A stretch of DNA of 64,000 bases, taken from NCBI RefSeq assembly GCF_900109515.1, contig NZ_FOBD01000008.1, positions 186,001 through 250,000 of the forward strand, given 5' to 3'. This document shows positions 7,218 to 15,842 of the stretch, piece by piece. Origin of the DNA: Paenibacillus sp. OK003. GTDB lineage: Bacteria > Bacillota > Bacilli > Paenibacillales > Paenibacillaceae. Within the stretch, counting starts at the first letter, position 1. Every line of letters starts with the position of its first letter. The notes under the pieces were generated by a model that saw only the letters and a program-made list of their open reading frames with translations, made no database searches and was not told the origin of the DNA. A program made the translations under genes and the position numbers.

Positions 7218-8255
7218 ATGACAACCCGTATATATTTTGGTTCCAATAAACTTGGTGAGATTGAGCAAGTTTCCTTGCAAAAGGCTCTTCATGATTTCAA
7301 TCTGGGAACGCTTATGGATTATAAGCGAACCGATGAGGGTATGATGGGTCAGACACTTCTTATTCGTTCTTCAGAGGGAGAATATATTCTCAAAGGTAAC
7401 CCATTATATGCGGGACAGCTTCAGGAAGAGCAATTCTTTGTAGAACAACTGAGAACTCACACCAACATTCCTGTACCTGATCCCTATTTATTGCATGAAG
7501 ATACCGACATATTGGGCTGGAGCTATGCCATCATGCCCCGATTACCTGGAATGCACCTGCATGATCCGTCATTACAGGCTTCACTTTCACAGGAGGAACA
7601 GGGGAATATTGCTACGATGCTTGCCCACTCCTTAGCAGAACTGCACCGTTGGAAGGTCCCTGACGCGGGAGAGTATGATCCGGTAGCCAAACAGATCGTT
7701 CCCTTTGCGGGCAAATATCTGGACTGGCTGTACGGCACAATCCATCACTGGCTGCAGGATGCTGCAAAGTACTCCGTGATAACAGACGAAGATAAACAGT
7801 GGGTGGACGAGCAATTAAAAAACGCTGAATCTGCATTTCAATCCATGCCTGTTCCCGGATTTGTGATGGGTGATTTTAAGGTGGAGAACTTTGTGATTCA
7901 GAAGAATGGTGATACCCTTGCTTCGGACTGGCAGATTAGTGGTCTGTTTGATTTTACAACGGCCTATTTTGGAGATGGCACAGCTGACTTAACCAAAATG
8001 ACAGCCATGTATGTACGCGAAGGTCAACCCGAACTTGCCAAACGATTCCTTCACGGTTACCGGGAGGTTGTATGCGCAGCGGATACGGAGCGATACCAGC
8101 ACTTTGCCACACGTCTTAGGGTGCATCTGCTCTATCAGCGCATTTTGTTATGGGGTGAATGCAAGGCAACAGGTCGAGTGACCTGGGCAGCGGATATGCC
8201 TTTCGCACATTGGGCGGAGCAGTACATGAATGCGGTTGTTGCTTTGCTCGATTAG
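7218..8255 (+). CDS. APH-family phosphotransferase
   Basis: 345 residues. Aminoglycoside phosphotransferase/choline-kinase fold. A nucleotide-binding lobe with a Lys in EYILKGNPL is followed by a helical lobe. The catalytic loop is VMGDFKVENFV: the usual HGDxxxxN has Met in place of His, but the catalytic Asp and the Asn remain. The metal-binding Asp is in GLFDFTTAYFGD. The substrate is unknown; resistance to an aminoglycoside is only one possibility for this broad family. The SD is GGAGGGG seven bases upstream. It is linked to the SMI1 gene and closed by the terminator at 8266-8305. Confidence 0.8.
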   Translation: MTTRIYFGSNKLGEIEQVSLQKALHDFNLGTLMDYKRTDEGMMGQTLLIRSSEGEYILKGNPLYAGQLQEEQFFVEQLRTHTNIPVPDPYLLHEDTDILGWSYAIMPRLPGMHLHDPSLQASLSQEEQGNIATMLAHSLAELHRWKVPDAGEYDPVAKQIVPFAGKYLDWLYGTIHHWLQDAAKYSVITDEDKQWVDEQLKNAESAFQSMPVPGFVMGDFKVENFVIQKNGDTLASDWQISGLFDFTTAYFGDGTADLTKMTAMYVREGQPELAKRFLHGYREVVCAADTERYQHFATRLRVHLLYQRILLWGECKATGRVTWAADMPFAHWAEQYMNAVVALLD

Positions 8256-8265
8256 CATACTAAAT

Positions 8266-8305
8266 AACCGCCAGAAAGATGAGACACACTCTCTCCTGGC
8301 GGTTT
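8266..8305 (+). terminator. Terminator of the SMI1-APH operon
   Basis: AACCGCCAG ... CTGGCGGTT followed by TTC. The T-run is short. The hairpin lies between converging genes and may serve both strands. Confidence 0.6.
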
Positions 8306-8347
8306 TCTCAAACCATCATATATTTAAATCGGATACGATCCTATGAA

Positions 8348-10159
8348 TTAAGGTTGTGCAACCGGCACTTCCTGATGTTTCTGCAAAAACTCCAGCATCC
8401 GCCGATACACGAGGATCTCATTCGTTTTTCTAGAGAAGCCATGGCCTTCATCATCCAGAACGATGTATTCCACGTCTACCCCTTTCCCCTGCAACGCGGC
8501 CACAATCTGATCGGATTCCGCCTTGACGACCCTTGGATCATTGGCCCCTTGAATGACCAGCATCGGGTTCACCATCTGTTCGAGATACGTAATCGGTGAA
8601 TCCTTCGTTAAACGTTCGCGGTCACGGACCGGATCACCCAGCCAGTTGTCCATCATCGGTTTCCAGTCTTCCGGCACGGATTCCAGGAAGGTGAACAGGT
8701 TGCTTGGTCCAAAAATATCAACCGCAGCGCGGAATAATTCAGGGTGACGCCCTGCCAGCAGCAAGGTCATATACCCGCCGTAACTGCCTCCCACCACGAA
8801 CAGGCGATCCGGTGATGAGATGCCCTCGTCAAACAGCCAGTTTATACCGGCAACACAGTCCAGCCTTGGGCCCTCTCCCCAATCTCTCTCGACCATTTTG
8901 CCAAACTCCGCGCCATATCCAGTGCTTCCCCGGAAGTTCGGAGCAAAAATGTGATAACCCTGAGCCAGCATCATTTGGAACATCGGACGGAAGAACTTCG
9001 CTTCCGATGCCTGTGGTCCCCCATGCGGCCAAAATACCGTGTAACCATTAGCCTGTTCCGGCTTCGCCTTGAAAAAAAGCGCTTCGATCTCCAGTCCATC
9101 GTAGGAGTTATATCGAATAACATCCGGGTAGACGAGATCACTCGGATTAAGCCCCGTTACCCGATTCACAGTCAACGGTTCCCAGGACTCACTACCTGCC
9201 ATCAACCGATAGATATTATGCGGCTGGATCGCTCCACGCCCCAAGATATACACATTGCCAGCCTTGGTAACCGTCACATCTTCCACCGTATCCAGTGGCA
9301 TATTCACACGCCGAGGCTGCTCGGAACCTTTGTCCAGCGCATACATCCGATTCTCGGGACCTGTAAACGTCCAGAAGTATAACGTCTCTGAATCCTTGTG
9401 CCAGCGGATGATATCCACGTCTTCTCCCTCCACTTTGAACAAAGGGCGAAATTCCTGAGTATCCAGCCGGTATTCAGCCACATAGGTGTAGGGCTCGTTA
9501 TCATTGGTAATCATCAGAAGCCGATTATTGTCTGCAAATAGAACATACGAGACCTGACTCTGACGCTCGGAGACCGGAATAATGGATTCTGACTCACCGT
9601 TCCGGTACACGTATGCTGTCTGGTAGGTATTGGAGTATACATTCAAGATCACATAGGCTTGTTCATCTGAACTCACAGCAACCAGATTGCTTGTGACCTC
9701 TTCCCCTTGATGCAAGAGCTCATCCTCTCCTGTTTCCAGGTTAATCCGGCGTGAATTGAGATAGCTCGGGTTATCCTTACTTGTCATATAATATAGACGC
9801 TGTCCATCCTCGGACAGATGAGAGAAATAACAACGATCATTGGGCTCTGCCGGCACAACAGGAAATGGGACCCCACCTTCCGGTTGAAGTGCATACAGAT
9901 GATAATTCTCATCCCCGTCCCAATCAAACGCCGTGAGAATATGACGTCCTTCTGGATCTGGTTTGATAAACTGGCTGCTCTGATTCAAATACGTCAAAGG
10001 ATACGGGTAGCCACCCGGCAAATCCATTGCCCAGATATTGGGCTGGCCGTTCAAATTGCTGTCAAAAAACAAACGTTTCTCATCGGCCGATACGGCAAAA
10101 TGGGAAATGCGATACGTCTGGAAATACTGTTCTACATCCGGTTTGGGAAACTGAATCAT
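8348..10159 (-). CDS. S9 family peptidase (prolyl oligopeptidase / acylaminoacyl-peptidase type)
   Basis: 603 residues. The N-terminal 340 residues form a beta-propeller of the WD40/TolB type. The C-terminal alpha/beta hydrolase has the nucleophile in GGSYGGYM, the acid in GANDPRV and the His in DDEGHGFSR. There is no signal peptide, so it is cytoplasmic. The SD is AAGGAGG seven bases before the ATG. It has its own promoter (10224-10256 region). It lies just downstream of the RiPP-like cluster on the same strand, so a role in peptide maturation is possible but not shown; such enzymes are also common housekeeping peptidases. Confidence 0.9.
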   Translation of the reverse strand: MIQFPKPDVEQYFQTYRISHFAVSADEKRLFFDSNLNGQPNIWAMDLPGGYPYPLTYLNQSSQFIKPDPEGRHILTAFDWDGDENYHLYALQPEGGVPFPVVPAEPNDRCYFSHLSEDGQRLYYMTSKDNPSYLNSRRINLETGEDELLHQGEEVTSNLVAVSSDEQAYVILNVYSNTYQTAYVYRNGESESIIPVSERQSQVSYVLFADNNRLLMITNDNEPYTYVAEYRLDTQEFRPLFKVEGEDVDIIRWHKDSETLYFWTFTGPENRMYALDKGSEQPRRVNMPLDTVEDVTVTKAGNVYILGRGAIQPHNIYRLMAGSESWEPLTVNRVTGLNPSDLVYPDVIRYNSYDGLEIEALFFKAKPEQANGYTVFWPHGGPQASEAKFFRPMFQMMLAQGYHIFAPNFRGSTGYGAEFGKMVERDWGEGPRLDCVAGINWLFDEGISSPDRLFVVGGSYGGYMTLLLAGRHPELFRAAVDIFGPSNLFTFLESVPEDWKPMMDNWLGDPVRDRERLTKDSPITYLEQMVNPMLVIQGANDPRVVKAESDQIVAALQGKGVDVEYIVLDDEGHGFSRKTNEILVYRRMLEFLQKHQEVPVAQP

Positions 10160-10223
10160 GACAAACCTCCTTGAGTATGAACTAAGTATCGAACATTGGT
10201 AAATTAAAGGTATATTTTTCCAT

Positions 10224-10256
10224 ATTATATGTACATCTATTGTTTACACAATAGAT
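10224..10256 (-). promoter_or_regulatory. Promoter of the S9 peptidase with overlapping inverted repeat
   Basis: Minus strand TTGTGT (10246-10251), a 16-base spacer and TATAAT (10224-10229). A perfect inverted repeat ATCTATTGT-N4-ACAATAGAT at 10235-10256 covers the -35 and spacer and is a good operator candidate. Confidence 0.55.
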
Positions 10257-10281
10257 ATGTAAGCTATTTCCTAATCAAAAT

Positions 10282-10989
10282 TCAAATACATGACATCCAT
10301 CGGATAGAAGCTTGTACCTTTCCTTCCATACATAGTGCGCCAACATACCCTCTGCCCACATCCAACTTCCGAAGCATATAGGATCGCCCCTCGCGTTCAA
10401 CCAGATTCATCTTAGCAGAATGATCATCCACCGTATTTAACGTTCTCCACTGTCCACACAGGGCTTGACCAGAGGCTTTGACCCAGGCCTCCTTGCGTGT
10501 AAGCATCTCCCACAACAGACGGGAACGCTCTCGCCCTTTCCGCATGCCATTTGAAATATAACCCTGCTCCGCAATGGTGAGAAATCGTTCAATGATGGCT
10601 TGCTGCCGCAACAGTGGACGCATCCATTCAACGTCTACGCCAAGCTCGGCAATACTGGACGTAACTGCCAGAACACAGAGACCCTTCGTATGCGATAGAC
10701 TGAACCGGGGACCGCCCTGCACATATGGCTTTCCAGAGGTACCATACTTGAATTGAATATCGCGTGCTTGCACCTGCATGTATTGTGCCAGCACACTTCG
10801 CAGGAAAAGCCTTGAAGTCATCCAGCCATGAGCCTCAAGCAAGGAAGATTTGCCGATTCTGGACATCCGCTGCTGTTCATCTGGGGTAAGTGTAGCTTGA
10901 GCGATGGTTGCCGCTGACTTCACCTGATCCTCGCTTATGGGAAGAGCTTGCTTCCAGAGATGGATCTCCGTTTTCCCGGCATTCGGCAT
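10282..10989 (-). CDS. Sfp-type 4'-phosphopantetheinyl transferase
   Basis: 235 residues. It activates carrier proteins by moving phosphopantetheine from CoA to a Ser. The signature motifs are present: FSLSHTKG, GVDVEW (Mg-binding) and LWEMLTRKEAWVKASGQ. The size and double-domain layout match Sfp/Gsp enzymes of secondary metabolism rather than the shorter AcpS. It is the last gene of the long minus-strand cluster. The obvious local substrate is the ACP at 21964-22230 (Ser in LYLDSTS). The 104-base gap to the M16 gene shows no clear terminator. It could also serve NRPS/PKS systems elsewhere. Confidence 0.88.
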   Translation of the reverse strand: MPNAGKTEIHLWKQALPISEDQVKSAATIAQATLTPDEQQRMSRIGKSSLLEAHGWMTSRLFLRSVLAQYMQVQARDIQFKYGTSGKPYVQGGPRFSLSHTKGLCVLAVTSSIAELGVDVEWMRPLLRQQAIIERFLTIAEQGYISNGMRKGRERSRLLWEMLTRKEAWVKASGQALCGQWRTLNTVDDHSAKMNLVEREGRSYMLRKLDVGRGYVGALCMEGKVQASIRWMSCI

Positions 10990-11093
10990 GAGCCAGTCCC
11001 TCCTACGACTTCATATTCCTACGTTGAGACGAACATGATGTCCTCCGTGACATCAATAAACTATCTAATTCTCTTCATTTACATACTTTACAG

Positions 11094-12317
11094 CTAGCGT
11101 AAAACAACCATCCGCAAATGAGCAGACGTTGCCACTTTTCTCAAACCGCTTATCATCTCTTCTTCTGTCAATTCCGCTACATACGTACCGATCTGCATAT
11201 AGTCCAATCCAATCACTTTATGCTCCGATACATGCATGCATCGCTGTTTAAGCGAGTCCATATCTGTATAATACCGACTTAGCCATTTCAATCGCGCAAC
11301 TTCCAGATTGTTCAGGGAGATGAAACTGTCCTGAATACGATCACACTGCTCCTCAATACGGGTATACAATGAAGCCGGGTCTGTTGAATAACCGCAAGCA
11401 TTCGAGAACGCAAATTCCTGACGGTAATAATGGTCCCAGGTCGTTCCTTTACCAAGCAGACCCGATTGGATGCACTCCGCATGAAAATCGGACGTTTCAC
11501 CCAAAAGCGCTTCGATCCCAATCATGCAGGCAATCTGATCCTTTAACTCCATCCCACTCTCAGCCCGAAATCCAAACCTCACAAGAGGCAGGGGCAATCT
11601 GGATTCAAATTCCAGATAACGTTCACTGGACTCTTCACCCCTCCCCTCCCAAGGAACCGTATCATGTAGAGCAGTTGTCCCGTGCTCTCTCACCGGAAAT
11701 TGCTCTAAGATTTCAATAACGGCCCCTGGTTCGACCGGACCTGATACAGCTACTGCCATGTTTCCTGTGAAATAATAATCGTTGTAGGCCATATTCAGCT
11801 CATCCGGCGTCATTTGATATAGGCTGTCCGGTGTACCAGCAACATCCGACGTTATGGGATGGTTATTGCCATACATCATCTGAGTCAGCTGCTGCAAGGC
11901 TCGCCAGGATGGCTGATCTTCATACATGGACAGTTCCTGATGGATGGCCGCTCGTTCCTTTTCAATATGTATCGGGGTAAAATACGGCGTTGCCAGCATC
12001 CTCATAAATAGCTCCATACTTTGCTTAAACTGGCCTGTGCAGGCCATCTGATATGTCGTTACGTCATAACGTGTCAATGCGGACGTTGAAGCCCCAAGCG
12101 TATGAAATAGAGACTTTACAGGCTGCTCATCCGAATTGTAGAACATCATGTGTTCAAGAAAATGTGCCCTCCCGGGTAGTGCGGCATCTTGGATCGATCC
12201 ATAAGATACGGACCAGGAAACAAAGGTATGATGGAACTGGGGCTCAGGGAAGATACTGACGTAGAGGCCATTGGACAAGCGCCGCTGGAAGGGCGCGACA
12301 TTCACAGCATAATTCAT
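11094..12317 (-). CDS. M16 metallopeptidase, catalytic partner
   Basis: 407 residues. Inverted zinc motif HFLEH at residues 52-56 and the third ligand Glu near 128 (HQELSMYED), so it should be active. It consists of two M16 half-domains. It lies 15 bases downstream of a second M16 protein without the motif (12333-13634). This gives the classic active/inactive pair of bacterial M16B heterodimers, such as AlbE/AlbF of subtilosin and mitochondrial-type processing peptidases. In RiPP loci such pairs cut leader or precursor peptides. Here the likely substrate is the ARAXX-repeat peptide at 25980-26231. The function in this cluster is inferred. Confidence 0.88.
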   Translation of the reverse strand: MNYAVNVAPFQRRLSNGLYVSIFPEPQFHHTFVSWSVSYGSIQDAALPGRAHFLEHMMFYNSDEQPVKSLFHTLGASTSALTRYDVTTYQMACTGQFKQSMELFMRMLATPYFTPIHIEKERAAIHQELSMYEDQPSWRALQQLTQMMYGNNHPITSDVAGTPDSLYQMTPDELNMAYNDYYFTGNMAVAVSGPVEPGAVIEILEQFPVREHGTTALHDTVPWEGRGEESSERYLEFESRLPLPLVRFGFRAESGMELKDQIACMIGIEALLGETSDFHAECIQSGLLGKGTTWDHYYRQEFAFSNACGYSTDPASLYTRIEEQCDRIQDSFISLNNLEVARLKWLSRYYTDMDSLKQRCMHVSEHKVIGLDYMQIGTYVAELTEEEMISGLRKVATSAHLRMVVLR

Positions 12318-12332
12318 GATTCTCCTCCTCAG

Positions 12333-13634
12333 CTATGCCGAATATTCGCTTTTCGGATACAAAATCCAGGTTACTGCTTTTTTCAATCCAGAAGCTACTT
12401 CTGCCACTTGTTCGGAAGTCACGGCCGCTATGGCATCCAGAAATTGTGGAGTGGTCATCTGGACCCGATTGAGCAGCCGATCGATATGGAGGGTTATTAG
12501 CTGCTCAGGCAGATCGTAACCCACCTGTACATAATGCATGACATTCTGAATGGCTCTGTGCAGTTCTCGATCCCGGATGTCTCCGTTGCATAATTTCAAC
12601 CATTCCGCATCAATTGCTTCAATAACCTCTGTTGCATATCCACTGCTTGTTCCCGTTGTCACATGAAGCGTTCCCCGATAATCGTCCAGTGTGCTGTAGA
12701 TTTGGTATACCCATTGCTTTTGTTCACGAAGTCTAGACTGGAGCCTCGAGGCAGGCGTGGCGCCAAACAGCGAATGAAAAAGAAACAAGGCAGGATAGTT
12801 GGAGGCCCCATAATTCACTCCGGTCGTAAAGGCCACATTAATTTTGCATTGCTGAACATCCATTAACTCCATCATCAGCTCGCCTTCTTCCCTTCGCGCA
12901 GCAGACGGATCGTCCTGTGTTACGTTTGGAGACCGCTTGTCATTCATGTCCCCCTCCGCTTCATCCAATATTATTTGGAATGCAGACAACACATGCGCTA
13001 TCATAAGATCAGGCTCGAAATCGCCAATCACATGAATATGGATTGGACAACGGAGTACCTCTCTATACCATTGCAGCAGTTCATCCTCACGCACACAATG
13101 ACAAAGCTTTTCAAGCTCGGATGCTCTGCCTCGTTCTGCATATCCCAGCCATTCCAAACAGCGCCCCCGCACCACCTTGTCCCATTCAGAGACATCATAA
13201 CCAGCGTGATTTTCTACCCATTCGATCTCTTCCTGTACCTGTGCTTCATCAATATCAAAACCACCATTAGAGGCTGGCCGCAGCATTAGCTCCGAAAGCA
13301 TTTCCAGTATATCCTCCGTTCTTGCCTCCGGCCGGGACAGCACATTTCCGGGAGTGCGCAATCGGACGGATGCTAGCTGTGCATCCCCCTTGTACTCAAA
13401 ATTGCACCCAGGCTCGTCCGCATAAAGGGTCCATAGCTGCCGCCGCGAGTGTCCTTCGTCCAACGGATTCTGACATTGGTTGAGCAGCAAACGAACAACG
13501 AGCATAAACACTGCTAATGGAATACTATTATGTTCATTAACGATACGGAGCTGAATATATCGGCTTGCATATTGACGTGTTGGCATCACATGAACCGACA
13601 GCTGATTGCGCTGCTCTGTAATGAATGACTGCAT
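12333..13634 (-). CDS. M16 family protein, non-catalytic partner
   Basis: 433 residues. The M16 fold is seen in the C-terminal part (SNYPALFLFHSLFGATPASRLQSRLREQKQWVYQIYSTLDDYRG), which includes the conserved R/Y region that such partners contribute to the shared active site. The N-terminal HxxEH is absent. It should therefore pair with the active protein encoded next, at 11094-12317. A low-complexity acidic linker lies near residues 225-250. It is 22 bases downstream of the acyltransferase gene, in the same operon. Confidence 0.85.
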   Translation of the reverse strand: MQSFITEQRNQLSVHVMPTRQYASRYIQLRIVNEHNSIPLAVFMLVVRLLLNQCQNPLDEGHSRRQLWTLYADEPGCNFEYKGDAQLASVRLRTPGNVLSRPEARTEDILEMLSELMLRPASNGGFDIDEAQVQEEIEWVENHAGYDVSEWDKVVRGRCLEWLGYAERGRASELEKLCHCVREDELLQWYREVLRCPIHIHVIGDFEPDLMIAHVLSAFQIILDEAEGDMNDKRSPNVTQDDPSAARREEGELMMELMDVQQCKINVAFTTGVNYGASNYPALFLFHSLFGATPASRLQSRLREQKQWVYQIYSTLDDYRGTLHVTTGTSSGYATEVIEAIDAEWLKLCNGDIRDRELHRAIQNVMHYVQVGYDLPEQLITLHIDRLLNRVQMTTPQFLDAIAAVTSEQVAEVASGLKKAVTWILYPKSEYSA

Positions 13635-13656
13635 ACTGCTCCCCCTTGTTTCGCGA

Positions 13657-14637
13657 TTAACCCAAGTTATAGATCAGACCATTCTCGGTATTTAGCCCAA
13701 GCTGACCGAATCCATCCAGTGGTCTGGAGAACCAGTCCAACCGGCTCTCTGCATCATCAGAACGCATCGGAATCTCATCCTCTTTCCAGTGAATAACCTG
13801 CTGATGGTGTCGGTCCCAGAACCGCCAAAGTGCAGGCTGCTTCCACAGCTGAGCACGAAACGGCTCATATACACGTCCTGCCGATATCTGAATATCCTCT
13901 TCCAATGTAAAAGGAGGCAGAAAGACGATCTTGGAACGAAAATCCTCAGTTAACGTCATAAAATAGGGACATACCGGCTTGCGGGTCTTTGCCAGAATGC
14001 GAAAAATGCCACTCCTCGTCCGAATACGCGAGCTAAGAAAAGGAAGTTCCACTGCGCGATTATCCGCATTAAATCCGGTCTGTCCATCCACAAAAAGATT
14101 AAATGAACCTCCCTTCCGCAAATGGGAATATAATCGGATACCTATCATCTCATCCTCTGCATTAAGCAACTCAGCCCCAGCATACTGCCGGATGGAGTTC
14201 CAGGCCTGCAACTTCTGCTCCTGCTCCACGGTCCCTCGCTCAGCGACCAGGTAAAAGGGGAGTTTGGCCTTCATATGCCCTGCGCGAATTTCCTGTCCAA
14301 TTGTAATCATATTGTGTCTGACAAAACCGTAATGCCAGGTCAACAACGCTCCCCCTTCCTGAAGCGTGCTCCTCAGATGCTCGCGCCCTTCTACCTCATC
14401 CCACTCCAAAAAGGAGAAGGGGCTTTTTTTGTGTTCATCAATCGTACGCAAAAAAGCCAGATAATCCATCCAGATCGCCTCAGGAGACATTGCCGGCTGA
14501 AGCGGTGCAAGCTCCTTAACAATATTCATCAGTGCATAGAAGTAGCCCAGATGAATCCCATCTGTCCTTTCCTTGTATAGCTGATCCCGGACCTGTTCCC
14601 GGTGAAACGTATATAATGATCGAAAATCCTTCATCAT
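13657..14637 (-). CDS. LpxL/HtrB-like acyltransferase
   Basis: 326 residues. It resembles the LPLAT superfamily branch of lipid A lauroyl/myristoyl acyltransferases: GGALLTWHYGFVRHNM, then FNLFVDGQTG, VELPFLSS and GIFRILAKTRKPVCPYFM. Such enzymes move an acyl chain from ACP to an amine or hydroxyl, yet a Gram-positive has no lipid A. The usual HX4(D/E) catalytic pair is not intact (HYGFVR), so the chemistry may differ. In this operon an ACP, KASIII enzymes and a peptide rich in Arg are all present. I infer transfer of the ACP-bound chain to the peptide. Its start overlaps the arginase stop. Confidence 0.7.
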   Translation of the reverse strand: MMKDFRSLYTFHREQVRDQLYKERTDGIHLGYFYALMNIVKELAPLQPAMSPEAIWMDYLAFLRTIDEHKKSPFSFLEWDEVEGREHLRSTLQEGGALLTWHYGFVRHNMITIGQEIRAGHMKAKLPFYLVAERGTVEQEQKLQAWNSIRQYAGAELLNAEDEMIGIRLYSHLRKGGSFNLFVDGQTGFNADNRAVELPFLSSRIRTRSGIFRILAKTRKPVCPYFMTLTEDFRSKIVFLPPFTLEEDIQISAGRVYEPFRAQLWKQPALWRFWDRHHQQVIHWKEDEIPMRSDDAESRLDWFSRPLDGFGQLGLNTENGLIYNLG

Positions 14638-15815
14638 CGCGTCTCCTTTGTCCCCTTATTCATGAACACTCCAGTTCCCGACAGTATGCCTTTCCTGAGT
14701 GCATCCCCGTCGACAGGCGAAGTAAACTGGCGACGATTCCGGTCCATGCCGTCCAGCATATAAGCCAGCATGCGAAGCGCCAACTCGTATTGTCCAGGAA
14801 TGTTTCTGTCTGATGACACACCCTGCCCTTCCACCATGTCCATACCGAGATAAGGAAGCGGGGCATCTAGCGCAGCAACTACGCAATTTCGGATGTTCTG
14901 CCATGTCGGTCCTCCGCCGATTGGAAAATCGACATAAGGGAAGCTCCCAGGATCAAGGCAATCCATATCAAAGGTCAGATAAGCCGAATCGATATCACAT
15001 CTCTCCCGAACCTCATTCAACACTTCGCGTACCTTCTCCGGTGACATTTGCTCCGCTGATATCTGTTTCAAGCCCGGATGCCTGTACATTTGATCCGCCG
15101 AGCGCAGACCGCGCAGACCGATCTGTACAACAGCCTCAACAGTACCATCTTCCAGCAGATGCCTTACGAAATTGGAGTGACTGGGAAGCTCCTGATGAAT
15201 GGCATCTATGCCGCAATCATGATGGGCATCGAACTGAACCAACGCCCTGCGGCTTCCTTTGGCCTTTGGCATCCGTTGAAGCACGCCATGTGTTATCGAA
15301 TGATCGCCACCCAAGCAACAGAGCAACGCCTGATGTTCTCTGGCAAGCTCCAGAGCAGATGTAATTCCTCTTGAATAGGGTAGATCTGTATGATAATCCG
15401 ATTCTTCCATGAGGCACGAACCCCAATCCTGCATGACCACGTCTTCAAGCAAACGCGTTCCATTTCCGATATCATATAATCCCGAGTTCCCTGATTCTTT
15501 TAATGACGGATATAACACTTTTTTATACGATTCCGTACGTAATGCGTGCACGAACGCGGATACGGATGAATTTTTCAAACTTGTTCCACCGGAATAGGGA
15601 ATGCCCACGATACAGAGTTTGGGTACCTGTTCTCTAAGTGGCTCATACAAAAAAAAAGGGACCTCCGGAGGTTCAACTCCCGGCAAATTCGGAGGAAAAC
15701 GAGGCTCCAGCGTGTGCTCAGGCTCAAGTTCATAGAATTGGCCGAATGTTTCATCCGCAGCGATCCATGTATCTCCGATACGACGCACGAGATAAGCAGG
15801 TTCGGAATGTTTCAT
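14634..15815 (-). CDS. Arginase/ureohydrolase-fold enzyme, possible peptide arginase
   Basis: 393 residues. All Mn ligands are present: H172 in LGGDHSIT, D196/H198/D200 in DAHHDCG, and D283/D285 in TFDMDCLDP. The normal arginase core begins only at about residue 65. The N-terminal extra segment (YLVRRIGDTWIAADETFGQF) has a beta-strand pattern reminiscent of PqqD-like peptide-binding domains, which is a weak impression. Peptide arginases that turn Arg to Orn are known in RiPP pathways (OspR of landornamide). The cluster's precursor has ten evenly spaced Arg, so this is the likely role. Alternatives are agmatinase or guanidino-acid hydrolase acting on an ACP-bound chain. Confidence 0.82.
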   Translation of the reverse strand: MKHSEPAYLVRRIGDTWIAADETFGQFYELEPEHTLEPRFPPNLPGVEPPEVPFFLYEPLREQVPKLCIVGIPYSGGTSLKNSSVSAFVHALRTESYKKVLYPSLKESGNSGLYDIGNGTRLLEDVVMQDWGSCLMEESDYHTDLPYSRGITSALELAREHQALLCCLGGDHSITHGVLQRMPKAKGSRRALVQFDAHHDCGIDAIHQELPSHSNFVRHLLEDGTVEAVVQIGLRGLRSADQMYRHPGLKQISAEQMSPEKVREVLNEVRERCDIDSAYLTFDMDCLDPGSFPYVDFPIGGGPTWQNIRNCVVAALDAPLPYLGMDMVEGQGVSSDRNIPGQYELALRMLAYMLDGMDRNRRQFTSPVDGDALRKGILSGTGVFMNKGTKETR

Positions 15816-15842
15816 GCAAGATCCTCCTGTACTTAGTTAGGG

